Below the pieces are notes generated by a model. It was not told the origin of the DNA and made no database searches. It was given only the letters and a program-made list of their open reading frames with translations. Made by a program: the position numbers and the translations under genes. Positions 46,259 through 58,527 of a stretch of DNA of 64,000 bases are shown in pieces. How positions within the stretch are numbered: position 1 is the first letter of the stretch; every line of letters begins with the position of its first letter. Origin of the DNA: Rhexocercosporidium sp. MPI-PUGE-AT-0058 (Eukaryota; Ascomycota; Leotiomycetes; Helotiales). The DNA is taken from contig JAGTJL010000011.1 in assembly GCA_020746875.1 (NCBI GenBank), forward strand, positions 434,001-498,000, in the 5' to 3' direction.

Positions 46259-49063
46259 AATGGGCGACGATGATGCTGATGAAGGTATGGTTTGAGTTAA
46301 GGAACCGTTCGGTGTATGAGGACGAGCCTTACGTCGTCGAAGGAGTTACCTGGGGAAGAGCTATTTTTGCTGAGTAAGCGAGATCTGCGCTAGTACAGTC
46401 ACGTGGAAGCAACCACCCAAATATTCAATTTGGTAATCTTAATACTACAAATTCCAAAAAACAATACAATATTCGTGATATTTCGGCCAAACTTCATTAT
46501 ACTTACGATTTTTAGAATTTCTTTAAGGGGTTTGATAAGTCGATGGAATTTTGGTGTTCGCAGAGTAGGTGCTCTCCGTGGGGGGAAAACGGCGCAAATT
46601 GACACGTGCGCAAGCCAACACCTCAAATTATCTAGGTACCTATCTAGTACCTCTTCATTGCCCTCCAACCCTCTCAAATTTATGTAGCCTTTTGGTATAC
46701 CATTTGTACAACTATGGGATCTGCGCATCGAAACAAGGAAAGCGTAACCGGGCCTTAAGGGAGCCAAGAGCCCCCTTGGGTACTAAAATAGCATGCTCAA
46801 GCTGACTCTGACTGTACCACGGCGGTCCACTACTCCTCACCCTTACTCACCTTAACTCACCCAGCATTGCCGATAAAGCAGCCCTGCTCACCTTTCCGAA
46901 CAGAAACAGATTTCGTGCAGGTGAAGATTCAGATTAAACAACCAGCTGTTATATTGCCTTACGATGCTAAATTTAATTCGCGTGATTTAGCCCACGGATA
47001 TCGAGTTAGCTGCAGTCTTTCGGTAGTAAAAACCGTCTCGACCAAGTCCATTCTTGTACTTCGGATGAAACGCCTTCTTGCATTTTCGATAATGCTCAAG
47101 ACAAGTAACCTCTCGCCTGTCAAGATCTACCAGATAGTCGTGTGTTACTGCTGGAAATCGCCTTATTACGGGTAATCATAATAGTCCCTGATTTATTTAG
47201 TTAATGACATATCTGGAATACAGAAAGGTACTGACTTATTAGATTCTTTTGCAAGGGCCAGTCGCGATGGAATTTTGGAAGGTTGGATATACGATTCTCG
47301 TTAAATAGCTAATATACGCCCGTTTTGAAGTAATCAGGCTTCGATGCTGGACGAAATACGTATGCTGGCATGATTGTTAGGAGTCAGTCAACAGCGCTTT
47401 TTTTTCCGCTGAACCAACCGCTATTTTCATCAATACCAACTCTGAATTGTCGATCAATCTGATTTCCAGCCTAAGGCCGAGTCAGATAGTTGCAGAAGCA
47501 TTTGTCGTAGAGAAAGGCACGATCGATGAGAACTTGCTTTGGTAGGCTGTCGTATATGATATCCTCGAATCTTAAATGCATAACGTAAAGGAGCATAAGT
47601 AGATTTTCTACATTATCTTCGGTAAAATCAAGGTCTTGAACCGGTTCTGCAGTTGCTTGGTCTTACTAAGGAGAAAATAAGAAGACCTTTTATACATTAG
47701 ATGCGAGTATCATGGAGTGAGAGCACACATGATCATATGCAGGAGCGCCCTTGTAAGTGATTCTGAGGCGAACATCTGATTGTGAGAATGTGAAATTCGG
47801 GTGGGGAAGAGATCTCTTGGATAGCAAGAGTTCCATTTCGAGTCGTAGTGAATGTATGGAGCGCTCTTGGTAATCAGTTTGCTGTGTGTGGTACTAGAAA
47901 AGAAATCCTAAACCTGGGATACATTATATTCATTCCCCGGTATGAAATACTTCTCGAACAAACTAAGCTTCAAGCATCAAATGAAAATGGGATCAAGTCC
48001 TTTGTTGGGAATCGTTGCTGTATGATGCAGAGTGCAAAGGCATGCAGTCCGTTTGCGGAAATACTGATTGCGTATATCTTTATCGGTTATGATTCAATCT
48101 AAGAGTAATTACTTGGAGAGTTGTTGTCTTTTGACTGATTCTTTGTCGACGTCTTTGACTCTTTGTGGAGGGTGATTTCAAAAGCACAGGGATGGCTCAG
48201 GCGCTGTTCGTCCCCACTCCGGCATTCTCACCCTCGGCTAAGGTATACTTACCCTTATCTCAAGTTAAAGCAGCAATTGCTCACGTCGACAAACCAAACC
48301 AGAATTACTAAAATACATTATCAATCCTAGGTTTAGGGGTATTGCTTTATGAATGTTGCACACAGACAGCAAACAACAGTCACAGCTAAACAAAAAGAAT
48401 ATCATGTACGATGACTTGAGGCTTTTGAGGCTAAACGTTCAACCCGTCTACGCCACTGACGCACCACTTCGACCCAGAATGAGAAATTTGGCAAGGTAGA
48501 TCATCGGAACAGCGAAAAATACATCAGAATGCTTGGCAAATAATGGGGTATCCAGTGTCGCCTAGTACAAGGCTCCTGGGGAAGCAGAGGTAGACTGTGC
48601 AGAACTACAAAAGCTTTGAATCGTGGACTATGTTTAGACTGAGGACCCCGATACGTCCGTATTTGGAGCACATGCAATACTTTGTTTCACTACGTCGATG
48701 CTCCGGACAATCCCTTGAATAGACCAAGAAATGCTGAACATACCAACATCCTCCAACAGATGCGAGAAGAGACAACAGGCTTTGAGATGTCTCTCACAAA
48801 TTCTTAAACTTTCTGGTTCGGCAGCCAAGTCTTTATGTTGAGTGTCTTGTTGTCGAATTATTTGAAACTCTTCCATAACAAAGTAAGGTGTGTTGTGATA
48901 ATTATGGTGCTATAATAATAACTCGACTCAATCTTGAAAGCTATTGAATCCCCAGACATTGAAATCCTCATTCACGCATCTACATTCAGTCACCATCACT
49001 TTGCGTTCAACGATACGTACCTTGTTTCTAGTTGATCGCCAGAAGCTAAAGCAAGTTTACACG
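46259..49063. other. Intergenic, no supportable gene
   Basis: 2.8 kb with several frames of 80-120 codons on both strands (for example 46399-46767 minus, 46867-47175 plus, 47848-48102 plus). None shows domain motifs, plausible introns or a signal peptide. The left end is the dib1 promoter region. ACGTG words are seen near 46400 and 46603. Confidence 0.4.
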
Positions 49064-49424
49064 ATGGGAAATTGTGGTCACTGTGGCTATTGTTACATCA
49101 AGTCCTTTGAGTCTTGCTTTTCACGAGATTGCGATAGATGTGGGAGGATGCTACAGTACCTGGAGTTATCTATACGGTTGGTATTCCGTTCTGTTGTCAA
49201 CTTCTAGCCAACTAGCTATTGACATCCTTTAGACTCTAACAAGCAAGACTCAGATTGTAACGAAACCAGCAAATCCTACCTTGTTGAAGCGCAAGTCAAT
49301 CCAGGACCTCACTGCTGCATCCAACATCCCAAGCGCGCCGTCCAAAATTGATGCTTTAATGCAGTCTACTTTGCAGTTTACGTCACATACTCGGACCAAA
49401 CACTACGCAGTGGGCGAAAGATAA
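49064..49424 (+). CDS. Small cysteine-rich hypothetical protein, two exons
   Basis: Exon 1 (49064-49180) starts MGNCGHCGYCYIKSFESC and continues with DCDRCGRM, holding C-x2-C pairs that could bind zinc. A 52-bp GT-AG intron (49181-49232, GTATTC to TTTAG) leads in phase 0 to exon 2 (49233-49424), open for 63 codons with IQDLTAASNIPSAPSKIDAL and ending KHYAVGER. The total is 102 aa. No signal peptide, so it would be intracellular. I do not recognise the family. The support is the clean splice, the open second exon and the Cys pattern; the donor is weak, so the model is tentative. Confidence 0.45.
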
Positions 49425-49634
49425 TCTGAGAAGAGTGGAGATTCTCAGCTTGGATGCGACGTAATCAACGTGCAATGTCATCTCACTTCACATAAGAAAT
49501 AGCTGGGTAGAAAAATCGGATTTTGCAAAACTACAAACAAATTTGAATCCATAACTTCAACCACACATACCACTGTCTTTCCAAAAAGCCAATAAAAAAA
49601 GCACTCTTCATCTTCCTAGCTCGCTCTTCCCATG

Positions 49635-50904
49635 CTACTCATGGTTATCAGAAGGTAAGTGATCGCAAACGATAAAGTTCTCAACAGTGAGGTTTGGAAA
49701 ATCCTCAATCTGATACTTCAACGACTCTTTGATGTATTCCAACTCCAATGGAAAGCCAACATGAACACAGGCATTTGATAACATCCACTTCCAATCAAAA
49801 TTATCAACTGTTGGCGGAGAACCGTCCACATTAGCAATGAAGAACGAGTCCATATGGCGAGGTGACGTAGCCACTAAATATTTTGGAAAGTATCCTACAT
49901 TCTCCCAATCGATAATTCCGGTCACTTGTGGCATTTTCTCTGGCCCGGAAGGTACAGTAACAAAGAAGTTACCAGGGTTACAGTCAGGATGCTGTAGTAT
50001 TAAGGCTTCTCCGAGATTTGGCGGCAATACTACAACTCCATTCCTTGCATTTTTTCTTTTTATAAACTTTTCGTACTCCTCCCGCGGAACCCTTGATTCG
50101 ACCCTCGGCGTCACTATAGGGAGAGGTCGCGTTCTCTAATCGAATACGCGCCTTCTACTCCTGTTTTTTCAACTGTTTCAATATAATCAGAAGTCCACTC
50201 CGAAAGTGACTTCAAATGACCAGCTACTTGTTTAGCGACGTCAAGCTTTTGTGGCGTTGTTAGAAAAGGCCACGCTTCAGCGTATGTTTTCCCGGGGACT
50301 CGCTTAGAGATCATAATTGTCCGTTTCCACTCTACATCAACCCAATGATATATAACTTCATCTGTCGGTAAAGAAGGGATGTTTTGATTTACCCATTTGA
50401 TTGTGTTGTATTCTGTAGTCATCCCCTCTGTCCAAGGTTTGACTTTGCAAAATATGTTCTCGCTAAGATTCCAAATTGCACTCGATACCCAGAAACGAAA
50501 CCGACCGACCTCGGGATCTCCTTCAGCTGCTTTGTTGCCTTTTGGAGTAGTCCGTCGTTGAAGGTAGTAGGTAACGCCCTCGTCACGCCAACGGCAAACA
50601 ATATCCGACGTAATGCTTTCCTCGTCCTCGTTCTTGACAGATTTACAAAGCATGAAAGAGCCAAGAGCGAAATCGCCTGAAACAAGCAGACCGACAGTCT
50701 CCTCGATAGGAGGCTCTAGTGGTGCAATGTTGTAAGGACGGGGTAGTCGTGGAATATCGACTAGAGGATCTACCTCGCGCTTTGGTTTCCCGATATTCTC
50801 TACGTAGTAACTGTATATGTCAGTGGAGCACTTCGCGAAGTTCAATTTTTCTCTCACCTTTCAGAGGATTCTACCGCCATTTTTAGACTAGAATTACTGG
50901 ACAT
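49635..50904 (-). pseudogene. APH-family phosphotransferase-like gene with two frame breaks
   Basis: Similar to the fungal aminoglycoside-phosphotransferase (APH, kinase-fold) group, whose members phosphorylate small molecules; most fungal ones have no known substrate. The start at 50904 (MSSNSSLKMAVESSE) is followed by a break near 50863. Then 50857-50114 runs in one frame with the lid-region block TIMISKRVPGKTYAEAWPFL. A second break near 50120 leads to 50114-49635, which holds the catalytic loop QHPDCNPGNFFVT and the metal-binding IIDWENVGYFPKY. Each break is repaired by one extra base in a G or C run (GG, CCC). Real frameshifts or base-calling errors in homopolymers are both possible. If the breaks are real, the protein stops before its catalytic loop and is inactive. 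Confidence 0.65.
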
Positions 50905-51500
50905 TCTCCCTTTCTATGATTGTAAGTTCGTCTGATTGATGATTTGGTGTATTGCTGTTTCTGTAGCTATAATTCTTTCAAATCAAACAAAGTTGATCAT
51001 AAGTTCTGATGTGGTGCTGGCGTTGTGCGACCCAAATTAAGGCAGCTGGAGATGAAATGTATCGGGTAAATGTGCACGGTAATAGTATTTATATAATATG
51101 GGGCCTACTAATTGGAGGCTTTGTTCTCGGCTTCCACGTCCTCCCTCCTATTTCAGGTCAAACGAACAGAGAGTTTTTCTGACGTGATTGACCGCTTTCG
51201 TTGGCCAAAGTTCAATATGCTGATAGCATATACTTCTTTTCGGCTTATCAATCATTTCAACCCTTTGTTTACTATGGCTGCTTTCGGTGACTCCAAACAA
51301 ATTTACATTCATGAGCCCAATCTTGAACAAACCTTTCTGCCTGCAAGCATTCCTAGGCCTTTGGGTGTTTGTGCTTTGACAGATCACCTCCAAGCAGGAA
51401 GTCGAGTATCTACTTCCGTTCCCTGTTCCTATGCTTACGTTGGTACTAAATCCCGGGAAGTCCAAGGAAGTAGTAAAGAGGACATATACCCCCTCCCAAG
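50905..51500. other. Intergenic, no supportable gene
   Basis: A 130-codon plus frame (51112-51504) and an overlapping minus frame have no recognisable features. Confidence 0.35.
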
Positions 51501-51842
51501 CTAGGCGAGCACTCCTGCTCCACTACAATAAGTAGTAGGCCCGTCTTCCTCACTGCGGCCTGGTACTATCAGTATCAGGTTTGGAAGAGGTAATCTTACT
51601 TCGGTCATGGTACCTTTCAGATCACCGAAACCGAAAGTGATAACCTTGTCCGCAATACTTTCGCGAATATTACAATCGACCTGGCATATCTTGTGCATTC
51701 CATATCCCGATTCTTGCAATTCATATCTGCCGGTGCTTAACACTCTGCTTTTGACGAATTCGTAGATTCGTTCGAAGATGCTCTTAGGTAAATGCAATAT
51801 GCTTAATGCGAGATCAAGGATCGCAGCGCTGTTAACAGTCAA
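51501..51842 (-). pseudogene. Pepsin-like aspartic protease, C-terminal-lobe remnant
   Basis: A 113-codon stretch resembling the second lobe of fungal pepsin-like proteases. NSAAILDLALSILHLPKSIF sits where the family has a second catalytic Asp-Ser-Gly-Thr block. CQVDCNIRESIADKVITFGF resembles the conserved VDCS...I.F.FG region, and TEVRLPLPNLIL the I.VPL.D stretch. The Asp is present but Ser-Gly-Thr are replaced (Asp-Leu-Ala). No first lobe, signal peptide or flap was found upstream, so this is a decayed fragment. The call depends on weak similarity. Confidence 0.35.
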
Positions 51843-53688
51843 CGATCTGCCACCACCTAGGTTTTAGGATGTCATCATCACTGTTAAGGCGTGACAAGAC
51901 TTTTTGATCTAATTATCTGTATGTGGCACCATAGGCAGCTCCTTCATAGTGCCATGAAATTTCTCCACTTACATACTACCGAGTAGGATCAAGCGCGTTT
52001 GGCTCTTAACGTCACTTAAGTGCAGGCGATATTCTTTATGGCAGATTGCTCCTTCTTTGGGCATGGTTTGGAGAACAGTACGATCCTGCTTTGCCTAGTA
52101 CGGATGGTGGTTTGGATGTCCTAGACTAAGGATTCTACCTGTGCCCACAGTAGAATTTCGCGCGGTGCTAAGTTGGAGCCCGGGAACTGTGAATCTTTCG
52201 TGCTCAGGGTCTCGAACCTTTGGTAGCCTTGAACAACGTTTTCGTTTCTGTATGCGGCGAAAGGATCTGATTGATGGAGTTTGTAGGTCGGGGAAGACAG
52301 AAGCATTAACTGTAAGCCGTCAGTACATCTAGACCGGATTTTTATGATGCTCGTTCACATCTCGAGCCCGTTTCCTGGTTTGTTCGCTTTCCCCTGTGGT
52401 AAAGTTGTATGAGTGACGCTGGCATACTTTCGCACCTGGAGACAAGAGCCAACTGAAAGCACTCCTAGTAGCGATTGTCATGCTAACCTTAGCGGCATTC
52501 TGACAGAGAATTCTGCGTTGTGGCGATTCGTGTCGTGTATAAGGGGTAGCTGAATCGTATGTGGCGAGCTCGAGGAAGGCTTGGAAGCAGCAGATGCCAA
52601 GGTTGAGGACCCGAGGGCACTGAGATCCATCAGTAGTGAAGGTTTGGATTCTTTCATGACTTCCCTTTTGGTATATGTATGGGAGCAACTGGAGTTTTCG
52701 AGGATAGAGAACTTTTTGGGGTTTTACGATCGAAAGCTTTGTAGAAGATGCAGCCGAGAAGTTAAAGTGTTCCAAGTGAGTAACACTAGACTCAGTACTC
52801 TTGTTTCCACTAGGAAAACCGTCGTTCTCCTTACTGAACTACATTTCTATTCCATATCTGAAGGAGAAATCATTACACCGTAAATGAGTACGGTCTCTCT
52901 GTAAAAGCGAACTGCAGGTATTATCTTGCTTAATTGATAGCTTCCCTGCAGATACCCGCATCGTTCCCAACACATGATAACTCCTTCGCGACAATAAATC
53001 AGATCCCTGCTTCCACCACAAAGTCTCATTGGAAATATTCCAGTTATCCGTTATTATAGTCCATTTTATCACCTATGAACCATGGCCGCTGGAAAGGATT
53101 CAAGGCTGCTGCGCCACTTCCCTCAGCACAGCTAAGATGTTCAAACTAATAAAAGTATCAAGCTACTGAAACCGTGTATAGGCTTCCTCTAGGGTTTCTA
53201 ATGACTCTCAAAATTCATCTTATGTCTGTCAACCTCGCGGAAATATGGCGTAGGAATCTTGGTCGGTCAAAATGTCAAGGGGACAGGGCGTTGGAGATAG
53301 CATAGCCTCACACTCGTGACCGATCTAGGCTCCAATCTAGTGAATAATTAGGACATCACAAATTCCATACTCATGATTTTGTCCTCGGAATCTATAATCT
53401 ATCGTCATTAAATCAAGTTCTCCTCAATTTTGCGCTATTAAGTCTGGACCAACGCACAGAATAGCGGCAAGGCTCCAGTCCCATCATGCGTCCTTCGGTG
53501 TTCCAAAAAGTCAAGTAAAGGCTCAATCGACCAAAAGGGGGCCTCCTATCCCCTGATACAGGAGTTTTATCTCCGCATTACCGCAGTTCAGAAGTCACAA
53601 CTCCTACTTGTCTCCCGGTACTAGCAGCTGAGACTGCAAATGCCCAGGGTCCTGACCATGCCCACAATCGGTCCTCGACAGTTCTCTC
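51843..53688. other. Intergenic, no supportable gene
   Basis: Several overlapping frames on opposite strands (for example 52329-52775 minus and 52581-52883 plus) without motifs. It may hold decayed remains of the protease gene, but I cannot show it. Confidence 0.35.
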
Positions 53689-54048
53689 ATGGTCTCGAAA
53701 TATCGGTCTAAATATTTCATTGCAGTCACCATTGAACCATGCTACATGTCGGAGCCGATAGAGTCCGTCAATGAAGAGTCCATTCCTCAGTGGCGTTGGC
53801 CGAACCGTCATATCCAAACTTGGCTCAAGGCCGTCCTGGTGAAAGAACTGAAGCTCTCGACAGATAAAGCTTCGGAAATTGCAGACCTAGATATGGGTAT
53901 TGGATCCAATTTGTATTGTAGGACCGAGGTGTACTGGATAAGGATCCTGGATGTGGAGTTGGGCGAGAAGATGTATCTCAAATTACTTCGCGTAATGGGA
54001 AAAGAAGGGGCTGTGCCTGATTTCTGTCATGTTCGACAGCGCAAATGA
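53689..54048 (+). CDS. Hypothetical protein, possibly a 3' exon
   Basis: 119 codons with protein-like composition. The stretch from RWPNRHIQTWLKAVLVKEL through TDKASEIADLDMG to VELGEKMYLKLLRVMGKEG looks alpha-helical. No known domain, no signal peptide, no membrane segment. A possible acceptor (CTCGACAG) lies 7 bp before the ATG, so it may be the last exon of a longer gene. I do not recognise the family. Confidence 0.4.
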   Translation: MVSKYRSKYFIAVTIEPCYMSEPIESVNEESIPQWRWPNRHIQTWLKAVLVKELKLSTDKASEIADLDMGIGSNLYCRTEVYWIRILDVELGEKMYLKLLRVMGKEGAVPDFCHVRQRK

Positions 54049-54428
54049 GAGAGGAGATTAGGGTGTGAGGAGGAAACGACCACTACTAATAGTTTTACTA
54101 TAGTTACCAGATTGGCTTCATGGAGTGGAGGAATTGTTCATTCTTTCATTGTGATTGTTCACACGCGCTCTCAATTAACAGCATAATTACCACGCTGAAA
54201 GTATTGCCCTTTTGGAAGTCCCTGTCGTTCCGATATTCCACATCATTGAGGCGTTCGTGCAACATTCTGATGCTATTCCTGACGTTTAAAGGGGGGGGTA
54301 GCTCTCCGCAAAGAGGATAAAAGTGCTGTTTCTGTCATTCCACATTCTTTCATCTAAAGCCAACACAATCTGGGAAACTCAAACATCTCTTGAACAGTAT
54401 AGAATTATTCCTCTTAAAATTCAGCACT
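54049..54428. other. Intergenic, no supportable gene
   Basis: Shared 3' flank of two convergent genes. A G run (GGGGGGG) lies near 54291. Confidence 0.4.
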
Positions 54429-55683
54429 TTATGCTCCTGGGAGGACATATCGGACAAAGTCTTCCCATCCCGGATGCTTCGTCACCATCGAATGGACGGT
54501 ATTAAACCCCCTCAAGGGGTATTGCACTCCAGCAGCGTTCGTTGTTCCACTGAACTGACGATGTAGTGCTTCGGTAATCGCCAAGAAGTCCCTCCTCTCC
54601 ACTGGTCGGTTCAACTGAAGCATAGCCAGCAAAACTAGTTCCCAGACGTACACTTTGTGGTTGTCTTCCCAGGGCATTCTGCTAGGTCTTGTGAGGTTCG
54701 TGTGGAGCTCTTGTTGACCAGCTGAGTTCAAGTAGTAGTTGTGCGAAAGAGGAGGTAGAAAGCTCGTAGCTGCTCGTGCAGTGGGAGCGAGATCAAAGCC
54801 ATATGTTAATGTTTTGTTGTTCCTTACAGATGCTCTTGCAGGCATGACTCTGGTGGGAACTGGCGGTGCTGTAGCTTGAGCCTGGACTACCGAACCCCCA
54901 TAAGCTCTTGTAGATCTTGCCGCAAGCCACCCAGCAAGGTATGCGGTATTCATCGAGGTGGTTGAAGAACGGATCGGCGGTCGAATCGAGGAGGCAATAT
55001 TGGGACAGGAGTGGGCGCGGGAACAGGAGCAACCGAATGCAGAGGAGCTGCGATGGCTGGCGTAGCAGGAGGGGGAGTGAGAATGCGCCCAGGAGGCTGC
55101 AAGAAGTTGGGCTGATGAGTAACTTGAGCTGGAGAGGCGGCAAGGAGATAGTTATTCGCATGGTTTTGTGGCGTAAAAACAGTGCGGATCATCTCGTCCG
55201 ACACATAAGCCTAAGAAGTATCAGTAACAGTAAGCTTCTAGGAGGCTGGCTTCAGCCAAACTTACAGTATCACTCCAGGACTTTGAGTAGACAGCTCGAT
55301 TGAAAACCTGCCTGTGATTAGGAAATGTGGAGGTTTCATCGCGAGAGGAACCAATAACTTACCAACAACGGGGGGCCAGCACACTCCACATCAGTGGGAC
55401 CATCTTCCATAGCATATTCGTCATTGCAGCCTGTCAAAGCAACTACTGTAGCGAACTCATATCCATCCAAATCCTCCTGGGAAACCGTCAGCGTGCCGTT
55501 TCCGTTCCAAAGAAGGGTAGGTACCTACGATTTTCATCGCAACCTTCCCGTAAATATCCCCGTCATGAAGCTAAGATTCGTTAGAACTAGTAATTTTTTG
55601 TACAGAATCCAAGATAATACTATATCTTCTGGTTGTCCAAAACAAGGATCGAAGGGGAATGCTGGCGCGGAGAAAGGAGCCAT
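54429..55683 (-). CDS. Hypothetical protein, at least four exons
   Basis: The ATG at 55683 opens MAPFSAPAFPFDPCFGQPED. Exons at 55683-55621, 55524-55363, 55307-55266 and from 55210 are joined by GT-AG introns of 96, 55 and 55 bp, all in phase 0, giving blocks LLWNGNGTLTVSQEDLDGYE, TGCNDEYAMEDGPTDVECAG, VFNRAVYSKSWSDT and AYVSDEMIRTVFTPQNH. A Pro/Ala-rich linker follows. Near 54945-54965 this frame meets a stop, and the C-terminal part (KTLTYGFDLAPTARAATSFL, VYVWELVLLAMLQLNRPVE, a final VTKHPGWEDFVRYVL) continues in another frame to 54429. A further intron or a frameshift there is needed. No signal peptide or known domain; function unknown. Confidence 0.6.
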
Positions 55684-58527
55684 CTTGGCAGCGTTGAAGC
55701 TCGCGTACTGTATAGAAAGCGTTTAGGATTGTGCTTTATTAGTTTGATGAGAGGAGAAGCTTGTGAATGTGTCTCAGAGACCAAGGTAGAACCAGATAGG
55801 TTGATTTTGATAAGAGAGTGAAAACAAGCAGAGTAGTGAGGTGTGTGTCTCTGTAAGGTGTTCAGAAAACAAGCAACATAACCAGAAGAAAGTTGACGGT
55901 GGTTGCAAGTCTTTGGAAGCGTGGTGATCAACGCAGTCTGCAATGAAGCTTTGTTGAGGAAAAGAGAACGAATGTATTCGAGGACGCGCTGGATTGAATT
56001 TGTTCTTTCGAATTACGCTAGCGAGGCCCCTATTCTGTATTGGGAAGTTTGTTGTTATCGACGTAAATAAAAACTTTCAAGCCTAAAAGAGTCACCGCCC
56101 CGCCATATTCCCGATGTTTTTTCTGCACTCGGATGGACTGGGCTTGTTGAGATACCCCCGAGAAAGCTCCCACGGTTTTCAGACATGAGGAGCAACAAGT
56201 GAAGCTATCTGTACCTCGGTTTGAATAACAACCTTGGGTGCAGTTTTTACAAGGCGAGAACTCACATCAGCTCACTGCGAGGGGTATACAAACTTAAGTA
56301 CGAGAGAAAAGACTGTTGCTTTATCTCTCCAAAGCGAATACCAGTGAACATACGTGGAAGATATCTTGATGCCCAGAATCGAGAGCTCATACAGTAAGTT
56401 TCTTTCTCTTGAAGTAGTCCAAGACACCACCCCCGTGACTTTGCTAGACTTTCTCTATTGCAGAAACTTTAGTGCTTGTAAAGAGAATGATAATGTTCTC
56501 TTAATTCTCGTTTATCTCTCGTCGTCTCTGGAACAGACATACGTTGAGTTCCCGGCGAACCCACGGCTTGAAAAACAAAAATTGAAATTTAGGCAAATTG
56601 GTGTGGACATAAAGATTCACGGAGGGGGATTACGAGAATTGCCACGATTCTAAGGGGGGAAACATCTAGCAGAATCAAGGTGAGAATGAATGTATGTAAA
56701 TGAAGCGGAACGGCTCCTGGGCGATCCATTTGTTGCATTTCGCCTCTACAGACTTCGACACCAGCCGACATAGCAGTGGATTTCTTTTGAGTGCTTCTGC
56801 GGCCCAGCATGAATTACCACTTGCTTTAGATTAGCAGAAGACCAAACTTCATCTGAAGGTTGATGAGTTGTAGATGGAAGTTACTATATGATCTATGTCA
56901 AAATATTTTAGGAGGGGTTTTTGGTTGTCTTCTATATCAGATAATCTTAAGACCACTCCTTGTATAATTAAAGGTTGGTCTTCACCGGATATCAAATATT
57001 ATTTACTTCACAATAGGGATTATAATCTATGAATAAAAGCATCCCAGGGCTCAATCTTCTTCAATTTAAGGATCATAATATAAGGTGATCAAACATCTTT
57101 AAGAATTGCTGATAATGTATTCAAGATCAGTCTGGCAGTTATTAAATATAATGATCTACTTCGGGCATTTGCGCTTCCACTAGCTTCAGTAGATTAAGGG
57201 TATAAATATGGTTTCCTTGTTACAGTTGAGCAATTCCCTAAACTGAAATCCAAACTCCCCCTGGAATGTGATTTGTTTCCAGGCTGATTTGTTTTGGTGA
57301 TTGCGGTTATGGAATCTCTGTTTTTATAGCAGAAACGAAATGGAGATAACTGTTGTCAAATACTGGCAGCTCAGAACTGAGGTAATTAAATGCGTACTGG
57401 CAAACTTGTTGTCCTTATACTACTATCTATGGTAGCAAATTCGTACTTTGCAAAATAGCAACCTCTTTGATGCTACACAAGAAACCTTAATAATTGCGCT
57501 ATACATACATAGCCGATATTAGCTGACTACATCGTGGTTGAGGCAACTGGCCCCGTTAATTCACAGCAGAAGGGTTGGCAAGCGAGTTGCTTTCTTTGTT
57601 TTCTACCGATGTCTGGATAGAATAATTGCAAAGCAGCATTCTAAAGTGCACAGAAGTTGACAGTTCGCGCTTGGATGCTTGCTGCCATGAATAAACGGCG
57701 GTCTTTGTACAACGAACTGAATGGCATAGCATCTCACAGGTCAATAAACTCGTCGTCGTCTCCAAGAGTTTAAGAGAGGTTACATAGAGTACACAGGAAT
57801 GTTTATCGGGATGGGAGGTGGGAGGAGTTAGTTGCGAGAATGCTTGATTAGGGGAGTATTGGAGAGATTGCATGAGAGTGTGGTTGTGCTTGGATTGGAT
57901 CATGATTGTTTAGGGAAGTTGTGGGAAGATAAGTGATTCGTGTTCGTTTTGCTTGGTAGAGACGGGGAAGGCGTACAGATTTTTATCCATTCTCTTTGAT
58001 TTGGCTGCTCTGCTGCTGGCTATATTCTCTCACAGCCCGTGGATTTCCTGTTGTTTGTTGTTGACCTCGATTAAGTTATTGGTGGATTTAGTCGTCGTTG
58101 CTTGGCGGAATAATGAATGATTGCCACAGCATCTTCCATTTTCAGAATATTTTCCATTCGTGACAGTGGCAGGCGTGTTTGTGGGGCGAAGGGCAAACGT
58201 ATCAGCATAATCAATTCATCTAGCACAGAGAACACGGAAGACAGTTGCTCTCAGAGCAAAACACTCATGGTTTCCTCACACAACAGCCAACTATGCAGAC
58301 CAGAAAGCTGAAGCTTCAAGTCAGGGAGTGTCTCGATTGCAGGGGAGACACGAACGTCTTGCAACAACCAAAAGACGATGGCAACATGGTCGAGAAGGCA
58401 ACCGATTCGGCATTTCGGAAAGAATCATTCAATTCAAAACAGCAGTGGTATCCTCTAGCAAACTTAACAAAAGTGACAGAAAAGCACCGGCATCAACCCA
58501 GAGCACCCTAACCGGACCTGCGAACCC
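55684..58527. other. Intergenic, no supportable gene
   Basis: 2.8 kb. Frames of about 100 codons (56354-56653 plus, 57556-57903 minus, 58328-58663 plus) show no features; the last overlaps the 3' end of the Gemin2 gene on the other strand. The stretch 56820-57540 is A+T rich but not of the RIP type seen in the centre. Confidence 0.4.

Noticed and set aside
51112..51504. A 130-codon plus-strand gene.
   Set aside because: A minus-strand frame overlaps it almost fully and neither has recognisable features.
56354..56653. A 99-codon plus-strand gene.
   Set aside because: No motif, no intron signals and no good start context; left as intergenic.
57556..57903. A 115-codon minus-strand gene.
   Set aside because: Composition and lack of any domain look like chance; no support from neighbours.
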